Source: CAZJYC01 sp964550165 (GTDB lineage Bacteria > Acidobacteriota > Aminicenantia > Aminicenantales > Aminicenantaceae). From it: a DNA stretch of 64,000 nt. Location of the stretch: contig CAZJYC010000003.1 in the NCBI GenBank assembly GCA_964550165.1, positions 21,138-85,137 on the forward strand, given 5' to 3'. The position numbers were made by a program, and so were the translations under genes. Below the pieces are notes generated by a model. The model made no database searches. It had not been told where the DNA came from and saw nothing but the letters and a program-made list of their open reading frames with translations. Of this stretch, positions 24,809-33,327 are shown in pieces. Position 1 is the stretch's first letter; each line of letters opens with the position of its first letter.

Positions 24809-27360
24809 AAGTGATCATTGACGGGAAAGAGATAGAAGTCGAAGGGAAAAAGACAGTTCTCGAGGTGGCACGGGAAAATGGCATTGATATCCCTTCCCTC
24901 TGTGACCATCCTCGCCTTGAGCCGTTCACGGGCTGCCGGCTTTGCCTCGTTGAGGTGAAAGAGAGGAAAGGCTACCCTCCAGCCTGCGGGACATACATCG
25001 AAGATGGCATGGAAGTCCGCACAACATCGCCCCAGCTTCAGAAGTTGAGGCGAGAAATTCTGGAGCTTATGCTTTCCGAGCATCCCAATGCCTGCCTGAT
25101 CTGCAGTGAGAAGAAAAATTGTGATGAATACAAATCGACCATTCGCAAAGTCGCGGAAACGACAGGCTGTGTTCTCTGTCCCAACAACGGCCACTGCGAG
25201 CTTCAGAATGTCGTTGAGGCCTTGAAAATCGATAAAATCCGGTTTCCTTCTGTTTACAGGAATTTTGAAATCAAAAAAGGCGATCCCTTCTTCGACCGGA
25301 ATTACAACCTCTGTATCCTCTGCGGACGGTGTGTGCGGATATGCCATGAGGTGAGAGGGGCATCAGCGGTTTCCTTTGTCTACAGGGGATCTCAGGCTGT
25401 CGTCGGCACAGTGCTGGATAAGCCGCTTCTAGAAGCCGGATGCCAGTTCTGCGGGGCCTGCGTCGATGTCTGTCCGACAGGATCCCTGAGCGAGAGAGCC
25501 CTGAAATACGAAGGGGTGCCAGAGGCAAAGACGAAGACAATCTGCCCGCTGTGCAGCATGGGCTGCGAGCTTGAAATTGAGCTCAAGGACGGGAGAATAG
25601 TCTCCTCTAAACCGTCGGCAGAGGGAGCCGTGAATCGAGGACAGGCCTGTCTCAAAGGACGATTCTTGGTTAGAGACGTTGTTTACAGCCCGCGAAGAAT
25701 TCTCAAGCCCCTGATTCGAAAGAACAAAGAACTTGAGGAGGTTAGCTGGGAAGAAGCCCTAAATTTTGTGGCCGCGGGATTGAAAAAATACAAAGGGAAA
25801 GAAACAGCCTTGGTTGCCTCCGCTCAGGCTGCGACCGAGGAAGTCTTTCTTTTCCGCAAATTTGCCAGAGATGTGCTGAAAACAGAAAATTGTGATAGCT
25901 CTTTTCGTTTTTCTCCTCTGTCAACATACTGGAGCTTGGCTCAAGCCAACGGTTTTGAACCTAATCTGGACTTTAAGCTCGAAGATATTGGCCAGACGAA
26001 GACCATTGTGCTCGTCGGAGCCGACCTTCCCGTTTCCCATCCGATCCTCTGGCTTGAGGTTCTAAAGGCTGTCAGAGGAGGTTCAAGGCTTATCGTTATC
26101 AGCCCTGCGGAGCTGTTTTTGAATCGTTTCTCCTCCATCTGGCTTCGCGCCAAGCCGGGCGCAGAGCTCTATGTCTTCAGCTATCTTTCCAAAATTCTTC
26201 CTAAGGATGGGGAAGCCCTTTCCAGGATTCAAGGGTTTGATTCTTTCAGCGACTCTCTCCAAGAACTAGACCTAAGCCAGATTCTTAAGAGAACAAGCCT
26301 CAGAGAAGAAGAATTAAAGAAGGCCGCCTCACTTCTCGAAGAGGGCTCAGCGGGTTTTCTTTTTGGCATGGGATTGACTCAACATCCCTGGGGAAGCCAG
26401 AACATCGCCGCACTCTGGAATCTAGCTCTTCAGACAACATCACGGCTCTATCCTCTTGGCCTGGAGAATAATTTGAGAGGAATGTTCGAGATCGAAAAGG
26501 CTTTTTCCGGAAGCGGCTTGACTTTCAGCCAGATTGTCCAAGGTGCTTCTTCGGGGGAGGTCAAAGCGCTTTATCTTGCCGGTGCTTTCCCAGAGATCAG
26601 AAAGTCCAAGCCGGATTTTCTCGTCATCCAAGACAGCTTCGCCAACGAGAACCTAAATAAGGCTGATGCTGTTTTTCCAGCTGCGACCTTTGCCGAAAGT
26701 GAGGGAACTTTCATCAATTTTGAAGGAAGAATTCAAAAGTTTGAAAAAGTCATCAGTCCTAAAGGCGAAGCAAAGCCAGACTGGTGGATCATCTCTCAGT
26801 TAGCCAGCAAGATGGGAAACAAGAATTTTTCTTACAGGAGCTCGAAGGAGATCTTGGAAGAAATGAGCAAAGCGATTCCCGCTTTCTCGGACTTTGCATC
26901 CATTAGGTCAGAAAAAGGCAAGGAAGCCATTGTCCAAGGGACGAATAAACAAACACGTTCATTCGTGCCCCTAAAATTCGAGGGCTCGGGCTATAAGCTC
27001 AGCAAAAGCTATCCCTTTTTGCTTGTTGTCGATTACACTCTCGATCACTACAAAAGCCTTTCTCTCTGCGAAGAGAGCAAAGGTCTGAGAGCCATCCGTG
27101 ATTCACGATGGATCAAAATCTCGGCCGAGGATGCCGCGGCATTCGAGTTGCAGGATAGGGAGGAAATTGTTGTGAAATCCGAATCAGGAAAAATCAAAGG
27201 AATTGCCAGGATCACAGAATCTATTCCCAAGGGAATCGTCAGCGCCAGTTTTCTCTGGAACGCTGGCTCTGATTTTTCCGTGACCAGCCTTTTGTTCAGT
27301 CTGTCTTCTGTGAGAAATTCCTTGGGAGCGATACCTGTCAGGATAGAAAGAGGGAAATAA
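24805..27360 (+). CDS. NuoG/FdhA-like iron-sulfur and molybdopterin-fold subunit
   Basis: An 851-residue subunit. Residues 1-80 are a [2Fe-2S] ferredoxin domain (CDHPRLEPFTGCRLC). A His/Cys [4Fe-4S] region follows (HPNACLICSEKKNC), then two [4Fe-4S] motifs (CILCGRCVRICH, CQFCGACVDVCP). From about 245 onward is a molybdopterin oxidoreductase fold starting CPLCSMGC. In formate dehydrogenases a catalytic Cys or Sec precedes a His about 130 residues later; the matching region here reads ENCDSSFRFSP and lacks that pair. So the Mo-fold part is probably structural, as in NuoG. ATGA overlap with nuoF; TAATG overlap with the next gene. Confidence 0.88.
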   Translation: MKVIIDGKEIEVEGKKTVLEVARENGIDIPSLCDHPRLEPFTGCRLCLVEVKERKGYPPACGTYIEDGMEVRTTSPQLQKLRREILELMLSEHPNACLICSEKKNCDEYKSTIRKVAETTGCVLCPNNGHCELQNVVEALKIDKIRFPSVYRNFEIKKGDPFFDRNYNLCILCGRCVRICHEVRGASAVSFVYRGSQAVVGTVLDKPLLEAGCQFCGACVDVCPTGSLSERALKYEGVPEAKTKTICPLCSMGCELEIELKDGRIVSSKPSAEGAVNRGQACLKGRFLVRDVVYSPRRILKPLIRKNKELEEVSWEEALNFVAAGLKKYKGKETALVASAQAATEEVFLFRKFARDVLKTENCDSSFRFSPLSTYWSLAQANGFEPNLDFKLEDIGQTKTIVLVGADLPVSHPILWLEVLKAVRGGSRLIVISPAELFLNRFSSIWLRAKPGAELYVFSYLSKILPKDGEALSRIQGFDSFSDSLQELDLSQILKRTSLREEELKKAASLLEEGSAGFLFGMGLTQHPWGSQNIAALWNLALQTTSRLYPLGLENNLRGMFEIEKAFSGSGLTFSQIVQGASSGEVKALYLAGAFPEIRKSKPDFLVIQDSFANENLNKADAVFPAATFAESEGTFINFEGRIQKFEKVISPKGEAKPDWWIISQLASKMGNKNFSYRSSKEILEEMSKAIPAFSDFASIRSEKGKEAIVQGTNKQTRSFVPLKFEGSGYKLSKSYPFLLVVDYTLDHYKSLSLCEESKGLRAIRDSRWIKISAEDAAAFELQDREEIVVKSESGKIKGIARITESIPKGIVSASFLWNAGSDFSVTSLLFSLSSVRNSLGAIPVRIERGK

Positions 27361-28193
27361 TGGCCAAGATTCTGCAAAGAGAGCGGTTGGTTCCCAACAT
27401 TCATCTTCTTGAAGTCCATGCTCCAGAGGTGGCCATAAAATCTAAGCCCGGCCAGTTTGTGATCGTCATGCCCGACGCAAAAGGAGAAAGAATTCCGCTG
27501 ACGATTGCCGATTGGGACGCGAAAAAGGGCTCGGTCACAACAATTTTTATGGTGGTGGGAACTTCTACCCAAAAACTTTCTTTGCTCCAAGCTGGAGACG
27601 AGATTCCTGTTTTTGTCGGTCCCTTAGGAAAGCCCCTGGAAATTCAGAAGTACGGAACAGTCCTCTGTGCCGGAGGCTGTTTTGGCATTGCAGCCATATA
27701 TCCGGTGGCCCGTGCCTTAAAAGAGGCTGGGAACCGGGTGCTGACTGTCCTCGATGTCAAGGCGAATTACCTTCTTTACTGGGAGGATCAATTGAGGGCG
27801 GTGAGCGATCAATTCATTGTTTCCGCTCGCGACAGCCACTACGACTGCAAGGATTATATTCCTGTAACACTCAAGAGCATCATCAAAAAAGAAAAGACAA
27901 TCCACAGCGTCATCGCCATCGGCTGCACTTATCTGATGTACGCCTGTTCAGAAGCCACAAAGCCTCTGGGGATAGAGACGCTCGTCAGTCTCAATCCGAT
28001 TATGGTCGACGGAACAGGGATGTGCGGGGCCTGCCGGGTGACTGTGGATGGCAAGACAAAGTTCGCCTGTGTCGATGGCCCAAGTTTTAACGGGCACCTG
28101 GTGGACTGGCAGGAACTTTTCTCAAGACGAAAATCCTATTTTGAGGATGAAATCCGGTCCCTGTGCTACTGGGAAAGAGAGAAGTTTTTATGA
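27360..28193 (+). CDS. nfnA: NfnA-like ferredoxin-NAD(P)+ reductase subunit (SudB-like)
   Basis: A 277-residue FAD and [2Fe-2S] protein of the ferredoxin-NADP reductase family. KPGQFVIVMPDAKGERIPLTI is the FAD-binding block; VLCAGGCFGIAAIYPV is the nucleotide site; the C-terminal cysteines GMCGACRVTVDG and FACVDGPSF bind the [2Fe-2S] cluster. In Nfn (NADH-dependent reduced ferredoxin:NADP+ oxidoreductase) this subunit handles NAD(H) and pairs with the GltD-like NfnB, which is the next gene. Its ATG overlaps the nuoG stop by one base, so the five proteins are translated together. Confidence 0.9.
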   Translation: MAKILQRERLVPNIHLLEVHAPEVAIKSKPGQFVIVMPDAKGERIPLTIADWDAKKGSVTTIFMVVGTSTQKLSLLQAGDEIPVFVGPLGKPLEIQKYGTVLCAGGCFGIAAIYPVARALKEAGNRVLTVLDVKANYLLYWEDQLRAVSDQFIVSARDSHYDCKDYIPVTLKSIIKKEKTIHSVIAIGCTYLMYACSEATKPLGIETLVSLNPIMVDGTGMCGACRVTVDGKTKFACVDGPSFNGHLVDWQELFSRRKSYFEDEIRSLCYWEREKFL

Positions 28194-28213
28194 ATTTATA
28201 AAAAGAATAAACG

Positions 28214-29782
28214 ATGGCTGAAGAAAAGATAGAGATGTCTCCAGAGCTTAAAGAAAGGCTCAAGAGACGGTTTAATCAAAACTGGCGGAAGGAGCTGAGG
28301 AAGACTCTGCTTGCCAAGGAGAGGATGAAGCTCTCTCGACAGAAGATGCCCGAGCGGGAGGCAGAAGAGCGGAACAAGGACTTTAATGAAGTGAATCTGG
28401 GACTGGATGCTGAGTTGGCCAGAAGAGAGGCGCAGAGATGCTTGGACTGCGCCAATCCTCAGTGTGTGCTGGGCTGCCCTGTGGGGATTGACATCCCGAC
28501 TTTTATCAAACTCATTGAGATAGGAGATTACGCCCAGAGTATACGAATCATGAAAGAGACAAACAGCCTTCCTGCTGTTTGCGGACGTGTCTGTCCCCAG
28601 GAGACCCAGTGTGAGGCCGTATGCAACCTGAGGAAGGCTACAGGAGTGCCTGTGGCTATCGGAAACCTAGAGCGTTTTATCGCCGACTACGAGAAAGCCA
28701 AGGGAGAAATATTTATTCCTAAAATTCCGCCTGCGACAGGATTCCGGGTGGCCGTCATCGGAGCCGGACCAGCGGGTTTGACGGTTGCCGGGGAGCTGGC
28801 CAAGAAAGGACACAAGGTCACGATTTTTGAAGCCCTTCATCTGGCCGGCGGAGTCCTGGTCTACGGAATCCCTGAGTTCAGGCTGCCCAAAGGCATCCTC
28901 AAAGCTGAAGTGGGGTATCTTGAGAAATTAGGCGTTGAGCTGAAGAGAAATTTTGTGGTCGGCTTGACAGCCACTCTTGAAGATTTAAAAAAGGATGGCT
29001 ACCACGCCTGCTTCGTCGGCACAGGAGCGGGATTGCCGAGTTTCATGAGGATTCCCGGGGAGAACCTGATCGGCATTTATTCGGCTAACGAGTATTTGAC
29101 AAGGGTCAACTTGATGCGGGCCTATGAATTTCCGGACTACGACACCCCTGTCTTGATCGGGAAAAGGGTGGCTGTGCTCGGCGGCGGCAATGTGGCCATG
29201 GATTCGGTACGAACTGCCAAAAGGCTCGGCGCAGAGATGGCGGCCATAGTCTACCGTCGGTCAAGGGTCGAGATGCCGGCCAGGGTGGAAGAAGTGAAAC
29301 ACGCTGAAGAGGAAGGAATCGAATTTCACTTCCTGACCACACCCACAAAATTCATCGGAGACGAGAGAAACAGGGTTAAAGCCATGGAATGTTTGAGAAT
29401 GGAGCTTGGAGAACCTGATTCCTCAGGACGACGCAGGCCCATTCCCGTCCAAGGGTCGGAATTTATCATGGAGATTGACATGGCTGTTGTGGCCATCGGA
29501 AACAGCCCCAATCCTTTGATTCCTCAGACAACCCCTCAGCTCAAGGTGGGCCAATGGGGAAATGTGGAGGTGAATTGGGAGACAATGGCCACGAACATGG
29601 AAGGAGTCTATGCCGGCGGAGATATCATTCGTGGAGGAGCGACCGTTATTTTGGCCATGGGCGATGCCCGGATTGCGGCACAGGAGATGGATAAATATTT
29701 GAATTCCCTCAAGGACAAAAAGAAAAGCGTAAATGGTGGAAGAAAAAAAAGTAAGAAAAGCAAACAGAAATTGAAAGGATAA
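28214..29782 (+). CDS. nfnB: NfnB-like (glutamate synthase small subunit-like) flavoprotein
   Basis: A 522-residue GltD-family protein. The N-terminal Fe-S region has CLDCANPQCVLGCP and CGRVCPQETQCEAVC. The FAD site is VAVIGAGPAGLTVAGELA and the NADP site VAVLGGGNVAMDSVRTAKRL; YAGGDIIRGGATVILAMGDA closes the FAD domain. With the preceding gene it matches the NfnAB pair, where this subunit carries the bifurcating FAD and two [4Fe-4S] clusters. A glutamate synthase role is unlikely because no large subunit is present and the NfnA-like partner is adjacent. Confidence 0.9.
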   Translation: MAEEKIEMSPELKERLKRRFNQNWRKELRKTLLAKERMKLSRQKMPEREAEERNKDFNEVNLGLDAELARREAQRCLDCANPQCVLGCPVGIDIPTFIKLIEIGDYAQSIRIMKETNSLPAVCGRVCPQETQCEAVCNLRKATGVPVAIGNLERFIADYEKAKGEIFIPKIPPATGFRVAVIGAGPAGLTVAGELAKKGHKVTIFEALHLAGGVLVYGIPEFRLPKGILKAEVGYLEKLGVELKRNFVVGLTATLEDLKKDGYHACFVGTGAGLPSFMRIPGENLIGIYSANEYLTRVNLMRAYEFPDYDTPVLIGKRVAVLGGGNVAMDSVRTAKRLGAEMAAIVYRRSRVEMPARVEEVKHAEEEGIEFHFLTTPTKFIGDERNRVKAMECLRMELGEPDSSGRRRPIPVQGSEFIMEIDMAVVAIGNSPNPLIPQTTPQLKVGQWGNVEVNWETMATNMEGVYAGGDIIRGGATVILAMGDARIAAQEMDKYLNSLKDKKKSVNGGRKKSKKSKQKLKG

Positions 29783-29917
29783 AAAGTCCTTATGAAAAAT
29801 AAATGAATCGCATGGGTAAGCTGAGTGCACAAAGAGAGATTCTTGCAAAAACTCGAGCTGCGCTTGGCGTGGAAGGAACTGATGTATTGACTCTTTGCGA
29901 ATGAATGAGGAGTTCCG

Positions 29918-31216
29918 ATGAGCTGGGTAGATGATTATAAGAAAAAGCTAGTGACTGCCGAGGAAGCGGTGTCAGAGATCAAGAGTGGCAACCGCGTTTA
30001 CATCAGCGGGAATGCAGCCACGCCTTATGTTTTGATGAATGCCTTGGCAGCGCGCAAGGACGAGCTCAAGGACGTTGAGCTTGTCCACGTCCTTCTCCTT
30101 GGGGAAGACCCGCTTTCCAGGCCTGAAATGGAAGGACATTTTCGGCACAATTCCCTGTTCGTGGGCCCGGCTGACAGAAAAGCCATCAACGAAGGGCGGG
30201 CAGATTATGTTCCCATATTTCTCCACCAAATCCCGAACCTTTTCTTTTCTGGTCAGATGCCCCTCGATGCAGCCATTGTTCATCTTTCTCCACCTGATGA
30301 ACATGGATTCATGAGCTTGGGCGTCGAGATCTTAGCCTCCAAGGCTGCCGTGGAGACAGCTAAAGTCGTTATCGCTCAGGTCAACGAGAAGATGCCCCGG
30401 GTTCTGGGTGATTCCTTCATCCATGTTTCCAGAGTCAGCAAGATCGTTGAAATCTCCGAAGACTTGCCTGAGCTGGAGCGAAACCCTTTCAGCGAGACAG
30501 AAAGGAAGATCGGTCATTTTATTGCTGAGCTGATCGAGGACGGCTCAACCCTGCAGCTGGGCATCGGCGGTATCCCGGATGCTGTCCTTGCAGCTTTAAA
30601 AGACCGCAGGGACTTGGGCATTCATACCGAGATGGTCTCTGATGGCGTCATGGAGGCTATCGAGGCGGGAATCGTCACTGGCGCCAAAAAGACATTCCAC
30701 CCTTATAAGGTTGTGCTAACCTTCATCCTGGGCTCCAAGAAACTTTACGACTTTGTCGACAATAACCCAATTTTTGAAGCTCATCCTACCGACTACACGA
30801 ATCATCCTTTCAACGTTTCCCGGAATGAAAACATGATCGCCATAAACTCCGCCATTGAAGTGGACATCACGGGACAGGTCTGTTCGGATTCCATCGGAAC
30901 TTATATTTACAGCGGTTTTGGCGGCCAGGTTGACTTCATTCGGGGGGCGGCGCATTCCAAGGGAGGGAAGCCCATCATTTCCCTTCCCTCGGTGGCTAAG
31001 GAAGGGGAGTTTTCCCGGATCGTACCTTATCTCAAGAAGGGGGCAGGAGTGGTGACAACCCGGGCTGATGTCAAATATGTGGTCACAGAGTACGGAGTGG
31101 CCTACCTCCACGGCAAGAATTTGCACGAAAGGACAAAGGCTCTGATCAACATTGCCCACCCCAAATTCAGGCCCGATTTGATAAAAGAAGCCAAGGCCCG
31201 CAATCTTCTCCGCTGA
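29918..31216 (+). CDS. acetyl-CoA hydrolase/transferase family CoA-transferase (4-hydroxybutyrate type)
   Basis: A 432-residue class I-like CoA-transferase. GSTLQLGIGGIPDAV and IHTEMVSDGVMEAIE are the family's central motifs, the Glu of HTEM being the expected thioester nucleophile. GFGGQVDFIRGA and YVVTEYGVAYLHGKN complete the C-terminal half. Family members move CoA between acetyl-CoA and 4-hydroxybutyrate, butyrate, propionate or succinate. A fermentative acid-producing role fits the neighbouring redox genes. It starts 135 bases after nfnB, so its link to that operon is uncertain. Confidence 0.88.
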   Translation: MSWVDDYKKKLVTAEEAVSEIKSGNRVYISGNAATPYVLMNALAARKDELKDVELVHVLLLGEDPLSRPEMEGHFRHNSLFVGPADRKAINEGRADYVPIFLHQIPNLFFSGQMPLDAAIVHLSPPDEHGFMSLGVEILASKAAVETAKVVIAQVNEKMPRVLGDSFIHVSRVSKIVEISEDLPELERNPFSETERKIGHFIAELIEDGSTLQLGIGGIPDAVLAALKDRRDLGIHTEMVSDGVMEAIEAGIVTGAKKTFHPYKVVLTFILGSKKLYDFVDNNPIFEAHPTDYTNHPFNVSRNENMIAINSAIEVDITGQVCSDSIGTYIYSGFGGQVDFIRGAAHSKGGKPIISLPSVAKEGEFSRIVPYLKKGAGVVTTRADVKYVVTEYGVAYLHGKNLHERTKALINIAHPKFRPDLIKEAKARNLLR

Positions 31217-31228
31217 GAATTGAGTTCC

Positions 31229-31909
31229 ATGGAGCAGTCAGAACTTTTCCCCACAGAAAAAGGGCATATTGGAACGGACGAGTCGGGAAAAGGAGACTAT
31301 TTCGGACCTCTTGTTGTGGGTGGCGTTTTTCTTCCCGACACGCAGCTGTCCGTCCTGGCCGAGCTGGGCGTCAAAGACAGCAAAAAATTTTCCGACAGCC
31401 GCGTGGGCGAATTAGCCGATCTCATAAAAAAAGGATACAAGCATTCCATAGTCGTCATCGGCCCTGAAAAATACAATGAGCTTTATTCGAAGCTGCGGAA
31501 TCTCAACAGAATCCTCGCCTGGGCCCACTCCCGGGCCATCGAGAATATCCTCGAGGAGGTGCGCTGCACTCTGGCTGTCACAGACCAGTTTGGGAATAAG
31601 TCCTATGTTCTTAATGCCTTGATGAAGAAAGGAAAGACGCTCGAGCTCGTTCAAAAGCCCAAAGCCGAGGAAGACTTGGCTGTGGCCGCAGCCTCGATTC
31701 TGGCTCGCTCTGAATTTTTAAGGCGTCTCTATTTTCTTTCTCAGGATGTGGGCATTGACCTTCCCAAGGGAGCATCGTCTCTTGTCGAAGAAGCCGGGCT
31801 GAGGCTGATTAAAACTCAGGGGACCAAAATTCTAGATAAAGTCGCCAAGAAACATTTTAAAATTACTCACCGCATACTGTCTCTCTATGAAGAAACCAAG
31901 GCGGAGTGA
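31229..31909 (+). CDS. rnhC: ribonuclease HIII
   Basis: Cleaves RNA in RNA-DNA hybrids. The signature GTDESGKGDYFGPLVVGG identifies RNase HIII/HII, and the Gly-Lys-Gly spacing is that of HIII. The other acidic residues are in LGVKDSKKFSD and AVTDQFGNK. At 226 residues it is shorter than the roughly 300 of Bacillus HIII because the N-terminal TBP-like substrate-binding domain is missing. ATG 31229 is preferred; a TTG at 31220 is also open. It lies 12 bases after the CoA-transferase stop. Confidence 0.85.
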   Translation: MEQSELFPTEKGHIGTDESGKGDYFGPLVVGGVFLPDTQLSVLAELGVKDSKKFSDSRVGELADLIKKGYKHSIVVIGPEKYNELYSKLRNLNRILAWAHSRAIENILEEVRCTLAVTDQFGNKSYVLNALMKKGKTLELVQKPKAEEDLAVAAASILARSEFLRRLYFLSQDVGIDLPKGASSLVEEAGLRLIKTQGTKILDKVAKKHFKITHRILSLYEETKAE

Positions 31910-31941
31910 AGACCGCATATTTTCAAATTCGTTAACGATCG

Positions 31942-33165
31942 ATGTTTGATTTTTTAAGAATTGTCCTCGTCGTTCTTGTTCTGCTTTTCTTGATCAAGAA
32001 AAAATGGGATCTCGGTCTGGTTCTTTTTCTGGGTGCATTGCTGACCGCTCTGCTTTTTCGTCTTGGCCTGAAGACGTTCGCCGCGACGACACTCGGTGTT
32101 CTGGTCTCAGGGGAGACACTCGGTCTCATCGCCATCATTCTGCTTGTGCTTTATCTTGGAACAGTCCTCCAAACCAGAGGGAATTTCAGGATGATGGTCG
32201 ATTCTCTAAAAAATTTGATTCCAGAGCCACGGCTGATTTTGGCTCTCCCTCCAGCCTTCATCGGGCTTCTGCCCATGCTGGGAGGAGCTCTGATGTCCGC
32301 TCCGATTGTGGAAGAAGCGGCCCAGCGCTGGAAGCTCGCTCCAGCCTGGAAAACTTTTCTCAACTACTGGTTTCGCCATATCTGGGAATACTGCTGGCCC
32401 CTTTATGTCAACCTGATTTTGGCATCAGCCATCTTGCAGATACCGATAAAGAAGATTTCCGCTGTTCAATTCCCCTTCACCGTTCTGGCTGCAGCGTTAG
32501 GATTATTCATTCTTTTCAAACATGTTCCTTTTCTTCCCAAAGAAAATAATGACCGGAAATTTTTAAAAGACCTGTTCAACCTTTTTTTCAGCATCTGGCC
32601 AATCGTTTTGGTCATCGTTTTGATTTTCGGCTTTAAGCTCAGCATGCTTCTGGCCATGGCCATCGCCTCGCTGCTCACACAGATTTTTTTGCGAATGACA
32701 ATTCAAGAGCGGTTCAAAATCATCTGGAAGAGTATCTCCTGGAGAACAGTCTTCCTTGTGGCTGCGGTCATGGTCTTCAAAAAACTGCTCGAGGTTTCCG
32801 GAGCCTTGAGCTCTCTGACTCAAATTTTTCGGCCAGAAGGAATATCTGCCTATTTGTTGCTTTTTACCGTTCCTTTTTTTCTTGCCTTCTTAACCGGAGT
32901 CAACCACGCCTATGTCGGCATTTCTTTTCCGATTCTTCTTCCCATATTTGGGGCAGGCCATCCGGACATGGTCCTGGTTCTGTTTGCTTATGTCAGCGGT
33001 TTTGCCGGAATTCTGATCTCTCCGGCTCACCTCTGCCTGGTCTTAACATTAGAGTACTTCAAGGCCAATCTTCGGGATATCTACAAAATTTTGCTCTGGC
33101 CGGTTTTGGTTATCTTCTTCGCCGCTTTTTTGGTATTATTGTTTTTTCGAATATGCTCAGGCTGA
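31942..33165 (+). CDS. DUF401 family integral membrane protein
   Basis: A 407-residue hydrophobic protein with about ten membrane helices, matching the DUF401 family (transporter-like, function unknown). Recognisable blocks are LLPMLGGALMSAPIVEE, FRHIWEYCWPLYVNLIL and LTGVNHAYVGISFPILLP, with GFAGILISPAHLCLVLT near the end. The symmetry of the two conserved blocks suggests an inverted-repeat transporter of the ion transporter superfamily type. The last codons (C-S-G and TGA) come from a dispersed repeat that begins at 33155. Confidence 0.78.
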   Translation: MFDFLRIVLVVLVLLFLIKKKWDLGLVLFLGALLTALLFRLGLKTFAATTLGVLVSGETLGLIAIILLVLYLGTVLQTRGNFRMMVDSLKNLIPEPRLILALPPAFIGLLPMLGGALMSAPIVEEAAQRWKLAPAWKTFLNYWFRHIWEYCWPLYVNLILASAILQIPIKKISAVQFPFTVLAAALGLFILFKHVPFLPKENNDRKFLKDLFNLFFSIWPIVLVIVLIFGFKLSMLLAMAIASLLTQIFLRMTIQERFKIIWKSISWRTVFLVAAVMVFKKLLEVSGALSSLTQIFRPEGISAYLLLFTVPFFLAFLTGVNHAYVGISFPILLPIFGAGHPDMVLVLFAYVSGFAGILISPAHLCLVLTLEYFKANLRDIYKILLWPVLVIFFAAFLVLLFFRICSG

Positions 33166-33229
33166 GTGGTTCGGAGGCCGCCGCTTTTGCCCCGGCGAGT
33201 CAAAAGCGGCTCGGTTCGAGGCTTCGCCA
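33155..33229. repeat. dispersed repeat, copy 2 (overlaps the end of the DUF401 gene)
   Basis: Starts GCTCAGGCTGAGT like copy 1. It contains a perfect inverted repeat, CCGCTTTTG at 33181-33189 and CAAAAGCGG at 33201-33209, with an 11-base loop. The region from CTTTTGCCCCGGCGAG to GGCTTCGCC matches copy 3 closely. It supplies the TGA of the upstream gene at 33163-33165. Confidence 0.65.
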
Positions 33230-33327
33230 GCTAGCGGAGATATAGCTTGGAGAATATGAGTTGTCGCATCCAGCATGGCCAATAAACTTAACTTTCATAA
33301 AAAAAATTTTTAGTAATGGAGTTTGAG

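Noticed and set aside
24805..27360. Active NAD-dependent formate dehydrogenase alpha subunit
   Set aside because: The Cys/Sec-His pair needed for formate oxidation is not found at the expected place.
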